A stretch of DNA of 52,507 nucleotides from Nonomuraea aurantiaca (GCF_020215705.1 NZ_JAIWNB010000044.1:1-52507); one strand, 5' to 3'. Counted from the stretch's first letter, positions 16,522-25,166 are shown. The notes: a model not told the origin generated them from the sequence alone. Program-made: numbers and translations.

Positions 16522-17532
16522 TCAACGGCTGGGCAGTGATCGGGACAGGCCGAACCGCGGGAGCACGCTGGTGTCGAAGTGGGTGATAGCGCAGATCTGG
16601 TCGCCGGTGAGGGTGAGGACGAGCAGGCCGGCTCCGTGGCGAATGCCGTCGGCGGAGGTGCGGAGATAGGTCCCGAACGCCGGTTGGCCGTTGGCGCGCG
16701 TCGGCACGAAGCCATAGGCATGGCCTTGGTGGATGATGCTGGAGTAGAAGCGGGTGACGGCGTCGCGACCATGGTATTCGAGGGGGATCGGTGGCATGGA
16801 CAGGCGGACATCGTCGGTGAGCAAGGCGACCAGCGCGTCGATGTCACCGGCCTGGTAGGCGCGGACGAACTTTGCCGTGAGCGCCTGTTCGGCTGGTGAG
16901 TGAGGAGCGGGAGGGGGTTGGCGCTCCTCGGCCGGTGGGAGGCGGTGGTGCAGGCCGGCGCGGGCCCGTTTGAGGGCGCTGTTGATCGATTCGACGGTCG
17001 TGTCCAGCATGTCGGCCACCTCGGTGGCGTGGTATCCGAGGACGTCGCGCAGGATGAGCACGGCACGTTGGCGGGCGGGCAGGATCTGCAGTGCGGTCAC
17101 GAAGGCCAGAGAAATGGCTTCGCTCTGTTCGTAGCGGGTCTCAGGGTTGAGTTGCTGGTCGGTCGCGCCCTCCAGGAGGGCGTCGGGATAGGGCTCGAGC
17201 CACACGATCTCGCCGAGCCCGGTCGGCTCGGGTGGTTCGATCTCGGGCATGTTCCACTCCTTGGCCGGGCGCCGGCTGGCCGAGCGCAGCGCGTTCAGGC
17301 AGCGGGTGGTGGCGATCCGGTAGAGCCAGGTACGGATCGAGGCGCGTCCCTCGAACCTGCCGATGCCTTGCCAGGCGGCCAGCAGGGTGTCTTGGAGGGC
17401 GTCTTCGGCGTCGTGGAAGGAGCCGAGCATCCGATAGCAGTGCACCTGTAGCTCTCGGCGGTACGGCTGGGTCAGTTCGCGGAACGCCTCGCCGTCCCCA
17501 GCCCGCGCCTTGGTGATCAGGTCGGTTGTCAC
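16522..17532 (-). CDS. SigJ/TIGR02960-type ECF sigma factor with SnoaL-like C-terminal domain, 336 aa
   Basis: Sigma region 2 is at about 8-80 (FRELTQPYRRELQVHCYRML, FHDAEDALQDTLLAAWQGI, FEGRASIRTWLYRIATTRCL). Sigma region 4 is at about 140-190 (LPARQRAVLILRDVLGYHAT, EVADMLDTTVESINSALKRA). A SnoaL-like cone domain follows at about 205-330, beginning AEQALTAKFVRAYQAGDIDA and including PLEYHGRDAVTRFY. In this class the fused SnoaL-like domain takes the place of an anti-sigma factor (family knowledge). GTG at 17532 is preferred because the family begins TDLITKARAGDG; an ATG at 17583 is possible. It is divergent from the SDR at 17704, a likely target. The dead copy at 8524-9190 is a relative. Confidence 0.88.
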   Translation of the reverse strand: MTTDLITKARAGDGEAFRELTQPYRRELQVHCYRMLGSFHDAEDALQDTLLAAWQGIGRFEGRASIRTWLYRIATTRCLNALRSASRRPAKEWNMPEIEPPEPTGLGEIVWLEPYPDALLEGATDQQLNPETRYEQSEAISLAFVTALQILPARQRAVLILRDVLGYHATEVADMLDTTVESINSALKRARAGLHHRLPPAEERQPPPAPHSPAEQALTAKFVRAYQAGDIDALVALLTDDVRLSMPPIPLEYHGRDAVTRFYSSIIHQGHAYGFVPTRANGQPAFGTYLRTSADGIRHGAGLLVLTLTGDQICAITHFDTSVLPRFGLSRSLPSR

Positions 17533-17703
17533 TACGCCACCCCTGCCATCTGTGCCCCTCTTGGTCCTTTTCGGTACTGACACCGGCCGAGCCGTGAACT
17601 GGGCGGTCGATGGGCGCCCGGTTTCCCGGCGTCGCGGTGTCTACCTGACCGACGGCCCGGACGATCCGGGCGCAGGGACTCAGGAAAAGGGAGCCGTACC
17701 AGC

Positions 17704-18414
17704 ATGACGATCGCAGACCGAGCAGTTCTGGTGACTGGGGCCAACCGCGGCATCGGGCGGGCCATGGTGGAGGAGGCCTTGAGGAGGGGCGCGAAGCGGG
17801 TGTACGCTGGTACGCGCCTGCCGTTGACCCACCCGGATGAGCGTGTCACACCGCTCATTCTGGACGTGACCGACGCTGCACAGACCCAGGCGGCTGTGGA
17901 GAAAGTCTCCTCTCTCGACATCCTCATCAATAACGCCGGCCTTTCGTTTTACGATGATCTCAGCGATCGAGCCGCGCTCGAACAGCACCTCGCCGTCAAT
18001 CTCTTCGGCACCTACGGCGTGATTCAGGCGTTCCTGCCGTTGCTGACTCGTTCTCAGGGAGCCATCGTCAACGTCGGGTCGTTGGCGGCCTGGGCCGCTG
18101 TGCCGGTCCTTCCGGCCTACTCGATCTCAAAAGCCGCTGTGTTCTCCCTGTCACAATCGCTGCGTCCTCTTCTGGCCGGGCAAGGCGTACGGGTTCATAC
18201 CGTCATGCCCGGCCCGGTGGACACCGACATGACCCGGGGCCTGGACATACCCAAGTTCTCGCCACAGTCCGTCGCACGAGCCATCTTCGACGGAGTGGAG
18301 AAAGAAGAGGAGGACATCTTCCCCGATGCCGTGTCGGAGTCCATGGCCGAGGGCTGGCGCAGCGGTGCGGTCAAGGCACTCGAACGTCAGAATGCGGCGC
18401 TCCTCGAAGCGTAG
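17704..18414 (+). CDS. Short-chain dehydrogenase/reductase, 236 aa
   Basis: A complete SDR: TGANRGIG (11-18), LDVTD, NNAG (76-79), Ser126 (VNVGSLAAW), Tyr139 and Lys143 (AYSISKAAV), then VRVHTVMPGPVDTDM. The C-terminus is short and ends in a charged helix (VSESMAEGWRSGAVKALE), like small SDRs found beside ECF sigma factors. AAGGGAG lies about ten bases before the ATG. It is divergent from the ECF sigma gene across 171 bases, so joint regulation is likely. Substrate unknown. Confidence 0.9.
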   Translation: MTIADRAVLVTGANRGIGRAMVEEALRRGAKRVYAGTRLPLTHPDERVTPLILDVTDAAQTQAAVEKVSSLDILINNAGLSFYDDLSDRAALEQHLAVNLFGTYGVIQAFLPLLTRSQGAIVNVGSLAAWAAVPVLPAYSISKAAVFSLSQSLRPLLAGQGVRVHTVMPGPVDTDMTRGLDIPKFSPQSVARAIFDGVEKEEEDIFPDAVSESMAEGWRSGAVKALERQNAALLEA

Positions 18415-18568
18415 CCCGTCACGTCATGAGCAAAGCCGGGGGACACGGTGCGGCGTCGGCACGGGCAGAAGGCTTCGACCGTAGCAATCGTCGGCCCTCG
18501 GGGGGACGGGTGGTTGTGCCGGCCGAGGTCCGTGGCCGAGCTTGTGGCTTAAGGGTGATATCCCCACT

Positions 18569-18610
18569 GCGAGCAAGGGAGACGAGCCGTTCATCGTCAC
18601 CCTTGCTCGC
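18569..18610. repeat. Long near-perfect hairpin
   Basis: GCGAGCAAGGG (18569-18579) pairs exactly with CCCTTGCTCGC (18600-18610). Inside, GACGA (18581-18585) pairs with TCGTC (18594-18598) after a single A-A mismatch, leaving an 8-base loop. No T-run follows. It lies between the SDR and MDR genes and could be a terminator or processing/attenuation structure. Confidence 0.55.
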
Positions 18611-18920
18611 ACGCTCCGTTCATGAACCTTCAAGACACCATGGCCGAGATCGGCACCGGCGTCGCTTCCTGGACCGTGCTCTAACGACCTTGTCGAAATG
18701 TAGCCCCCACGGAGCTCGCAGGTCCGTGCGTGTGGAACCCGGTCGTCCGCTGCGCATGGCGGCGATGGCATCGCTGAGAACGTCCACGAACGAATACTAC
18801 CGATCGGCCTCATATGCGAGACGATCGGACATGAAACAGAGACGATGCATCATTCAACATCTCGCTGAGTTCTCCTACGATCGACCCATTCAAAGCATTC
18901 GGCATCCCCAGGAGTTTCCC

Positions 18921-19859
18921 TTGCCAGCACGCATGCACGCGATCCGACAGCGCGCCTTCGGAGGCCCGGAGGTCCTTGAGTTCGTCGAGGTCGACCGGCC
19001 GGTTCCCGGCCCTGACGATGTCCTCCTCCGGGTCCTCGCGACGAGCGTCAATCCTGCCGACTGGAAGATCCGGTCAGGCACGGCCGCCCTGCCCGTTCAG
19101 CCGCCGTTCGTCCCTGGATTCGATGTATCCGGCGTCGTCGAACAGGTCGGAGACCGGGTCACTCGCTTCCGTCCCGGCGACGAAGTCCACGGCATGCCGA
19201 CGCCGTTCGCCGGCACCTACGCCGAATACGTCCGCGCACCTGCCGCCGACCTGGCGGCCAAGCCCGCCGGCCTGGACCACGTCCAAGCCGGCGCGATGCC
19301 CGCCGTCGGGCTCACCGCCTGGCAGGCGCTCGTCCGCATCGCCCGGATCCAGGTCGGCCAGCGGGTCCTCATTCACGCCGCCGCGGGAGGCATCGGCCAC
19401 ATCGCCATTCAGATCGCCAAAGCACACGGCGCTCATGTCATCGGTACGGCCCGCGCCGCCAACCACGCCTTCCTCCGCGATCTGGGCGCCGACGAACTCA
19501 TCGACTACACCGTCGAGGACTTCGCCACAGCAGCCCGCGACATCGACGTCGTCTTCGACAACATCGGGGACGCGTACGGCGCCAGATCCCTCGACACCCT
19601 TGTCCCCGGTGGACACCTGGTGAGCGCGATCTGGGATCGTCCCGGCGTGACCTCCGAGCAAGTCGCAGAGCGGGGTTTGCGATTCGATCCGGTCCAGGTC
19701 GCTCCGTCAGCGGCTGACCTGGAGGAACTCAACAAGCTCGTCGACCGGGGCTTGCTGCGCGTGCACGTCGAGAGGACCTTGCCGCTGCGTGACGCCGCCA
19801 AGGCCCAGGAGTTGAGTGAAACCGGCCCGGTCCGCGGCAAACTCGTCCTCGTTCCCTGA
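18921..19859 (+). CDS. Zinc-independent MDR, quinone oxidoreductase-like, 312 aa
   Basis: An NADPH-dependent reductase of the QOR/zeta-crystallin type. The GroES-like N-terminal domain has ATSVNPADWKIRSG, PPFVPGFDVSGVVEQVGDRV and FRPGDEVHGM. The Rossmann part has VGLTAWQALVRIARI, GQRVLIHAAAGGIGHIAIQI (GxGxxG-like) and GADELIDYTVEDF. There are no structural-zinc cysteines. The TTG at 18921 is chosen because GGAG lies six bases upstream (18911-18914); the ATG at 18933 would remove only four residues. A longer open frame back to 18426 has no family match. About 500 bases of non-coding DNA precede it, A/T-richer near the start and with the hairpin at 18569. Confidence 0.85.
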   Translation: MPARMHAIRQRAFGGPEVLEFVEVDRPVPGPDDVLLRVLATSVNPADWKIRSGTAALPVQPPFVPGFDVSGVVEQVGDRVTRFRPGDEVHGMPTPFAGTYAEYVRAPAADLAAKPAGLDHVQAGAMPAVGLTAWQALVRIARIQVGQRVLIHAAAGGIGHIAIQIAKAHGAHVIGTARAANHAFLRDLGADELIDYTVEDFATAARDIDVVFDNIGDAYGARSLDTLVPGGHLVSAIWDRPGVTSEQVAERGLRFDPVQVAPSAADLEELNKLVDRGLLRVHVERTLPLRDAAKAQELSETGPVRGKLVLVP

Positions 19860-19869
19860 AGCGATCAGC

Positions 19870-20115
19870 GGCGACCCCGACCGCCTGGGCGAAGTCGGCG
19901 TTCTCATACCTGCACAAGAGCATCTCCCGCGAACAACTCGCCACGGGGGCCTGTACGGCCTGACGCTGGGCTGGCCGGTCGCGCTGCTCCAGGCGTAGCA
20001 TGATCTCCCCGAAGAACACCGCGCCGTCGTGGGCCGGCAGCCTCGGCTCGGAGGATGTCGCAGACCGCTTCGCGCAACAGGGTGTGATCATCTACCGCGA
20101 TGATTAGGTCGAGCA
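19870..20115 (-). pseudogene. Response regulator scraps (receiver N-terminus and LuxR-type HTH)
   Basis: The minus strand at 20115-20035 reads MLDLIIAVDDHTLLREAVCD and ILRAE, the start of a NarL-type receiver domain (acidic DD pair). Near 19930-19870 it reads SREMLLCRYENADFAQAVGV, resembling a LuxR helix-turn-helix. The middle and the phosphoacceptor Asp are missing. The DDHTLLREAV-DIL part is convincing; the HTH part is tentative. Confidence 0.4.
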
Positions 20116-20639
20116 TCCCGTCATCGAGGAGGTCACCGGCGTCGACCTGGTCCGGGAGAAGCCGACGAACGCCTCGTCGCCGGTCCGGTAGGTGTGCGTC
20201 GAATGCCAGATCGTGAACATCGCGGTGAGCACCGCCACCCCCAGCACGATTTCGGCGTCGTCGCCCAGGCCGGCGACGCCGGCGAGAGGGGCGGCCCTGA
20301 CCGATGTTCCGCTGCCCGAATCCGGGCTCGTCCACCGGGGCGGTGGTGCCGCTCCGCGTCGCGCGCTGGCGTCCACGGCCGTGCCCGCGGCGTGCTCGGC
20401 CACCGGATGCATGCTCGGCGGCCGAGGCGAGCTGCTTGGCGAAACCCTCGGAGTAGTCGGCCAGCGGTCCTCCGCGGCCCCGGCCGGCGGGCGCCTGCTC
20501 GGAGGCAGGTCGGTGCAGCGCCGTCAGGAAGGCGGCCGATCTCGGTACGGGTCTTGCCGCGCCACGGTAGCCCGACGGCCCACTGCTGTCGGCCCGATGC
20601 CCGGGTCGGCGCGAGGATCTCCGATTCCGGACCACGACC
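20116..20639. other. Stretch without a supported gene
   Basis: All frames are open for long distances because of high GC, but none shows a domain or consistent family signal. It lies between the response-regulator scraps and the Tn3 N-terminal fragment and is probably decayed DNA. Confidence 0.3.
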
Positions 20640-21055
20640 CATTCCAGGTGCCGGCGCTGCTCCTTGAACCGCGACCACGACGCCCGCCGCGCCGGCCGTT
20701 TCAGCCGCCACAGGTCACTCTTGCCGTCCGGGCACACCACCAGCAGCGCCTCCAGCCGCGCCCGTCCAGCTGTCCCCAGCCGGGACCGGATCATCTGGAA
20801 GATCCCCGCGTTGATCTCCGCACGGATCCGGGTGGCCATCTCATCCAGCGTCGAAAACGCCGGCAGCTCGAGTGAGGCCTGCACCAGATGCTCCAACGCC
20901 ACGTTGATCAGATCCGGCGGGTTGTTCTTCACCCACGCCGCCTTCCGGATCGCCCGATCAGCGATCTTGCGAGCCTTCCCCGGGTTCCGGGTCACACCCA
21001 GCCGGGTGCGCACCACCGCGCGATGCGACTCGGCCGTACGCGGCGAGGAATACAC
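20640..21055 (-). pseudogene. Tn3-family transposase N-terminal (DUF4158) fragment
   Basis: The frame reads ESHRAVVRTRLGVTRNPGKA, PPDLINVALEHLVQASLELP, AFSTLDEMATRIRAEINAGI and LGTAGRARLEALLVV, matching the DUF4158 DNA-binding region that opens Tn3 transposases. It then degrades near 20640. The catalytic core is absent here. Confidence 0.75.
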
Positions 21056-21143
21056 CGCAGCCGCGTCCTCACCCAGAACGGCACCCCATCACCTGCGACA
21101 TCACTGCATTTCGGGATGTCGGCAGGGACGGCTCCACCAGCCG

Positions 21144-21182
21144 CCATCTGTACGTTTATGCAGGTCAGCGGAAATGCTAAGC
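21144..21182. repeat. Possible Tn3-type end
   Basis: CTGTACGTTTATGCAGGTC followed by AGCGGAAATGCTAAG has the GCAGGTC and GCTAA elements also present, inverted, at 16065-16103. It lies just outside the Tn3 N-terminal fragment. Confidence 0.3.
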
Positions 21183-21222
21183 AACCCTCTCTCTGACGGT
21201 GGGTATGGCCTTGGCGCTTCGA

Positions 21223-22635
21223 TCAGCGCGTGCCGACGGCGTGCTCGTGGGCGGACGCGAGTCGGCGTGCGGCTTCGGTCAGTTCGGTGGGGTCGGCGGT
21301 GGCGGCGAAGCCGAGGCGCAGGTAGGCCGCCGGGAGTTCGGTGGCGAAGTAGCGGTAGCCGGCGCTGACGGCGACGCCGTGCAGACGGGCCGCGTCGGCG
21401 ATCACGGTGTCGTCGGTGCCGTACGGCAGGCGGACCCACAGGTGCAGTCCGCCTGTGGGGATGCGGGTGAGGGTCCAGTGGGGAAGTTCGTGCGTGATGG
21501 CGGCCGTCAGCGCTGCGCACCGCTCCCGCAGGGCCGCGGTCAGAGAACGGACATGCCGTTCCCACGTAGGGGAGGTGAGGAGTTCGAGCGCTGTTTCCTG
21601 GAGCGGGCGGGTGACGAAGAAGTCGTCGACCAGGCGGGTGGCGCGCAGGCGTTCCATCACCGGGCCTCGGGCTATCAGGGCGCCGATGCGCAGGCTTGGC
21701 GCGGCAGGCTTGGTGAGCGAGGTCAGGTAGATCACGGTGCCGTCGCGATCGGCGGCCAGCAAAGGCGGCGGCACCGGCGTGCCATGGCCGAGGTGCCGCG
21801 CGAAGTCGTCCTCGATCACGAATGCTCCCGCGGCCCTGGCCGCGTCGATGATCTGCTGACGGCGTTGTGGCGCCAGCATGATGCCGGTGGGGTTGTGGTG
21901 GGCCGGCTGACAGTACAGCAGGCGTGCGCGGGTCATGGCGAAGGCGTCGGCCAGGAGGTCGGGTTGCAGGCCGTCGGCATCCATCGGCACCGGTACCGGG
22001 CGCAGTCCGGCCGCCCTGGCGGCGGCTATCGCACCCGGATAGGTGGGCGACTCCACCAGGATGGGGTCACCCGGCGCCGCGACGGCCCGGAACGCTATGG
22101 ACAGGGCGCTCTGCCCGCCGGCCGTGACCAGGATGTCGTCCGCGCTCACGCCGTCGCCGGCCATGGTGGCGAACACGCTGCGCAGGGCCGCCAGGCCGCT
22201 GGCGGGTGCGCGGTCCCAGGCGTCGGGGCGGCGCGCGGCGCGAGTCAGCGCCGCGGTCAGGATCTGGGTGGGCTGGAGCGATCGATGCAGGTAGCCGCCG
22301 TCCAGCATGATCGTACCCGCGGGTGGCGCACCGATGGCGCTGGTGAGGATTCGAGTGTCCACGGTCCGGTCGGCGAGGGTGACGGTCTGCCAAGCGGTGT
22401 CGGCCACTGTGGCGCGCCGCTGGGCGCGTGCGGCGACGTACGTGCCGCTGCCTGGACGGGTGGCCACCAGGCCCTCGGCGGCGAGCGTGGCGATCGCCTG
22501 GGACACGGTGGCGGGGCCGACCTGGTAGCGCCGGATCAGCTCGCGGCTGCTGGGCAGACGGTCGCCCGGTGACAGCCGGGCGATCACCGTGCGCATCGTG
22601 GACGCCAGCTCTGCCGCACTGCTACTGTATGACAT
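21223..22635 (-). CDS. MocR-type regulator: GntR winged helix fused to aminotransferase-like domain, 470 aa
   Basis: Residues about 5-70 are a GntR DNA-binding domain (RLPSSRELIRRYQVGPATVS, LAAEGLVATRPGSGTYVAAR). Residues about 110-470 are a fold-type I PLP domain: VTAGGQSALS, ESPTYPGA, the PLP-contacting HHNPTG (Asn248), EDDF (Asp277) and the Schiff-base Lys309 in TSLTKPAAPSLRIG. MocR proteins sense PLP or PLP-amino acid adducts and control a nearby gene (family knowledge). It is divergent from the class V enzyme and its ATG (22633-22635) overlaps that gene's ATG. A longer frame upstream lacks family residues; the internal ATG at codon 14 would leave out the start of the GntR domain. Confidence 0.88.
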   Translation of the reverse strand: MSYSSSAAELASTMRTVIARLSPGDRLPSSRELIRRYQVGPATVSQAIATLAAEGLVATRPGSGTYVAARAQRRATVADTAWQTVTLADRTVDTRILTSAIGAPPAGTIMLDGGYLHRSLQPTQILTAALTRAARRPDAWDRAPASGLAALRSVFATMAGDGVSADDILVTAGGQSALSIAFRAVAAPGDPILVESPTYPGAIAAARAAGLRPVPVPMDADGLQPDLLADAFAMTRARLLYCQPAHHNPTGIMLAPQRRQQIIDAARAAGAFVIEDDFARHLGHGTPVPPPLLAADRDGTVIYLTSLTKPAAPSLRIGALIARGPVMERLRATRLVDDFFVTRPLQETALELLTSPTWERHVRSLTAALRERCAALTAAITHELPHWTLTRIPTGGLHLWVRLPYGTDDTVIADAARLHGVAVSAGYRYFATELPAAYLRLGFAATADPTELTEAARRLASAHEHAVGTR

Positions 22636-22636
22636 G
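22633..22636. promoter_or_regulatory. Overlapping divergent start codons (CATG)
   Basis: The ATG of the MocR gene (minus, 22635-22633) and the best ATG of the class V enzyme (plus, 22634-22636) share the same CATG. Neither has a normal leader or ribosome site, because the upstream DNA of each is the coding sequence of the other. Either both messages are leaderless or one start lies further inside. Confidence 0.5.
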
Positions 22637-23881
22637 AGAAATGATAATAGCGCTTCCAGAATTTCAACAGAATCGCTTCTGGACGTCGCAGCCCTGCGCG
22701 CGGACACTCCCGGTGCAGACAACGTCGTGCACTTCAACAACGCCGGTTGCGGTCTACTGGCCACGCCGGTGCTGGCCGCGATGGTCGACCACCTGCGGTT
22801 GGAGTCCAGCATCGGTGGCTACGAGGCCTCGGCCGCCCGCGCCGAGCAGGTCCGCGAGTTCTACACCGAGACCGCCGCCCTGATCAACTGTGCTCCCGAG
22901 AACATCGCGTTCGCCGGTAGCGCCACCCACGCCTTCTCCACCGCTCTGTCGGCGATCCCGTTCGAGCCCGATGATGTCATCCTCACCACCCGCAACGACT
23001 TCATCTCCAACCAGATCGCCTTCCTGTCGCTGAGCAAGAGGTTCGGTGTGCGAATCGTGCACGCGCCCGACCTGCCAGAGGGCGGGGTGGATGTGGCGGC
23101 GATGGCCCGACTGATGAAGGAGCACCGGCCCCGGCTGGTCGCCGCCACCCACATCCCCACCAATTCCGGCCTGGTCCAGCCGGTCGCTGAGATCGGCCGG
23201 CACTGCCGCGACCTGGATCTGCTGTACCTGGTCGACGCCTGCCAGTCGGTCGGCCAGTACCCGATCGACGTCGCGGAGATCGGCTGTGACCTGCTCACCG
23301 CCACCTGCCGCAAGTTCCTGCGCGGCCCGCGCGGCTCCGGCTTCCTGTACGTGTCCGACCGCGTCCTGCGCGCCGGTTACGAGCCGCTGTTCATCGACAT
23401 GTACGGTGCCCGCTGGGTTGAGCCGGGCCGCTACCAGCCCGTCGAGACGGCAGCCAGGTTCGAGGACTGGGAGTTCCCCTACGCCATCCTCCTCGGCTGC
23501 GCGGCCGCCGCCCGCTATGCCCGCCAGGTCGGCATGGACGCCATCGCCCGCCGTACCCCCGCCCTGGCCGCCGACCTGCGCGACAGGCTCGCCGATCTGC
23601 CAGGGATACGCGTGCTCGACCACGGCCAGCAACTGGGCGCCCTGGTCACCTTCGCCATCGAGGGCTGGCAGCCGGACCCGTTCAAGGCCGCCATGGACGC
23701 CCGCGGCATCAACTCGGCGCTCAGCTTCCGCCACTTCGCGCAGTTCGACTTCGGCGACAAGGACATCGATTGGTGCCTGCGCCTGTCACCGCACTACTAC
23801 AACACCGAACAGGAAGTGGACCAGGTCGTCGCGGCGGTCGCTGACCTCAGCGTCGCGGGCAGCGGCAGTGACGACCGCTGA
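22634..23881 (+). CDS. Class V aminotransferase-fold PLP enzyme, 415 aa
   Basis: A fold-type I, class V PLP-dependent enzyme related to cysteine desulfurase/EgtE-like and epimerase-like proteins. It has VVHFNNAGCGLLATPVL at the N-terminus, the phosphate-binding GSATHAFSTAL, the pyridine-nitrogen Asp201 in YLVDACQSVGQ and the PLP Lys227 in TATCRKFLRGPRGSGFLYVS. The C-terminal small domain ends LRLSPHYYNTEQEVDQVV. The RKFLRGPRG signature separates it from true NifS proteins; a C-S lyase or amino-acid transforming role is plausible but not shown. It is controlled presumably by the divergent MocR. It overlaps the next gene by 14 bases, so the two are co-translated. Confidence 0.88.
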   Translation: MRNDNSASRISTESLLDVAALRADTPGADNVVHFNNAGCGLLATPVLAAMVDHLRLESSIGGYEASAARAEQVREFYTETAALINCAPENIAFAGSATHAFSTALSAIPFEPDDVILTTRNDFISNQIAFLSLSKRFGVRIVHAPDLPEGGVDVAAMARLMKEHRPRLVAATHIPTNSGLVQPVAEIGRHCRDLDLLYLVDACQSVGQYPIDVAEIGCDLLTATCRKFLRGPRGSGFLYVSDRVLRAGYEPLFIDMYGARWVEPGRYQPVETAARFEDWEFPYAILLGCAAAARYARQVGMDAIARRTPALAADLRDRLADLPGIRVLDHGQQLGALVTFAIEGWQPDPFKAAMDARGINSALSFRHFAQFDFGDKDIDWCLRLSPHYYNTEQEVDQVVAAVADLSVAGSGSDDR

Positions 23882-25166
23882 ACCTCTCGCCGATCCGGAT
23901 GCCGCCGCTCGGGAAGGACTGTGGCGCAACAGCGACTTCCTGAAGTTCTGGCTCGGCGAGACTCTGTCGCTGCTCGGCACCCAGGTCACCAACCTTGCGC
24001 TGCCGCTGACCGCGATCTACGCCTTCCACGCCACCGACGAGCAGGTCGGTCTCCTGAGGTTCCTGCAGCTCGCCCCCTACCTGGGGCTCGCTCTGCTGTT
24101 CGGGGTCTGGGTCGACCGGGTCAGGCGGCGGCCTGTCATGGTGTGGGCCAACCTCACCCGGATGGTCCTGCTCGCGCTGATCCCGGTCCTGTCCTGGCTG
24201 GACGTCCTCAGCATGGCGCCGCTCCTGGTCATCGCCTGTGTCATCGGGGTCGCGTCGGTGCTGTTCGACGTGAGCTGGATGTCCTTCGTGCCCACCCTCG
24301 TGAAGGACCCCAAGCACTACGTTGAGGCCGGCGCCAAGATGGGGATCAGCTCGTCAGCGGCTGACGTGGCCGGTCCCGGGCTCGCCGGTGCCCTGATCAG
24401 TGCGGTGACCGCGCCGGTGGCGCTGGTCGTCGACGCGTTCTCCTACCTGGTGTCATTGGGCTCCCTGCTACTCATCCGCACGCACGAATCACGCCCAGAA
24501 CCGCCTACGGCGCGCAGACGCCTGCTGACCGAACTACGCGAGGGTCTGCGCTGGGTCTTCGGCAACCCGATCCTGCGCGCGCTGGCCCTGGTCGGGTTCT
24601 GCTGCAACTTCTCCATGGTCACCGTCTGGACCATGTTCCTGCTGTACGGCACGCGTGACCTGCAGCTGGACTCCACAACCCTGGGTGGCGTCTTCGCGAC
24701 GGCCTCCGTCGGCGGCTTGATGGGCGCGATGATCTCCCGGAAGATCATCGCGCGATTCCGGCTCGGGCGGGTCTATCTCGTGGCGCAGACGGCTCTCCTG
24801 CTGGGCCCGGCACTGATCGTCTTGGCAGGCGGTCCGAGGCCGGTGATGGTGGGGATGTTCGTCCTGTCCTTCTTTGCCACCTACCTGGGCCTCGGCGTCG
24901 CCAACGTCATCATCGTCAGCCTGCGCCAGACCAGCACCCCGCAGGCGATGATGGGCCGGATGACTGCGGTCTTCCGCACCTTGCTGTTCGGCGGCGGCGC
25001 GCTCGGCGGTCTGTCCGCAGGCCTCCTGACCGGTGCGGTCGGCGCCAAGGGCGCGCTCACTATGGCGGCCATCGGCTCGGCCGCCATAGTGATCGGGCTC
25101 ATCGTCTCCCCGGTAAGCCGGCTCCGCACCCTGCCGTCGCCCGATACAGGAACCAGCCCTCACTGA
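23868..25166 (+). CDS. MFS exporter, 432 aa
   Basis: A twelve-helix MFS protein of the MFS_3/enterobactin-exporter-like group: WRNSDFLKFWLGETLSLLGT, motif A-like GVWVDRVRRRPVM, LFDVSWMSFVPTLVKDPKHY and the second-half loop ISRKIIARFRLGRVY. The GTG at 23868 overlaps the end of the class V enzyme; the alternative is a downstream Met well inside the protein. Co-transcription with a PLP enzyme under a MocR regulator suggests it exports or tolerates the product or an amino-acid analogue (inference). A 13-bp inverted repeat lies inside its last 110 bases. Confidence 0.87.
   Translation: MTTAEPLADPDAAAREGLWRNSDFLKFWLGETLSLLGTQVTNLALPLTAIYAFHATDEQVGLLRFLQLAPYLGLALLFGVWVDRVRRRPVMVWANLTRMVLLALIPVLSWLDVLSMAPLLVIACVIGVASVLFDVSWMSFVPTLVKDPKHYVEAGAKMGISSSAADVAGPGLAGALISAVTAPVALVVDAFSYLVSLGSLLLIRTHESRPEPPTARRRLLTELREGLRWVFGNPILRALALVGFCCNFSMVTVWTMFLLYGTRDLQLDSTTLGGVFATASVGGLMGAMISRKIIARFRLGRVYLVAQTALLLGPALIVLAGGPRPVMVGMFVLSFFATYLGLGVANVIIVSLRQTSTPQAMMGRMTAVFRTLLFGGGALGGLSAGLLTGAVGAKGALTMAAIGSAAIVIGLIVSPVSRLRTLPSPDTGTSPH
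25058..25091. repeat. 13-bp perfect inverted repeat inside the MFS coding region
   Basis: CACTATGGCGGCC (25058-25070) and GGCCGCCATAGTG (25079-25091) are exact inverse complements around 8 bases, encoding TMAAIGSAAIV. It can form a very stable RNA hairpin about 75 bases before the stop. Confidence 0.6.

Noticed and set aside
18426..18920. Long N-terminal extension of the MDR protein
   Set aside because: It crosses the hairpin at 18569-18610, has no family match and lacks a ribosome site; the TTG at 18921 has a good one.
21199..22572. 457-codon plus-strand frame
   Set aside because: Antisense to the MocR gene; Gly/Arg-rich without domain signals.
22754..23734. 326-codon minus-strand frame
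   Set aside because: Antisense to the class V enzyme, whose catalytic motifs are all present on the plus strand.
23286..23867. Longer N-terminus for the MFS exporter
   Set aside because: The upstream open frame is the out-of-phase reading of the class V enzyme; transporter similarity starts after the GTG at 23868.
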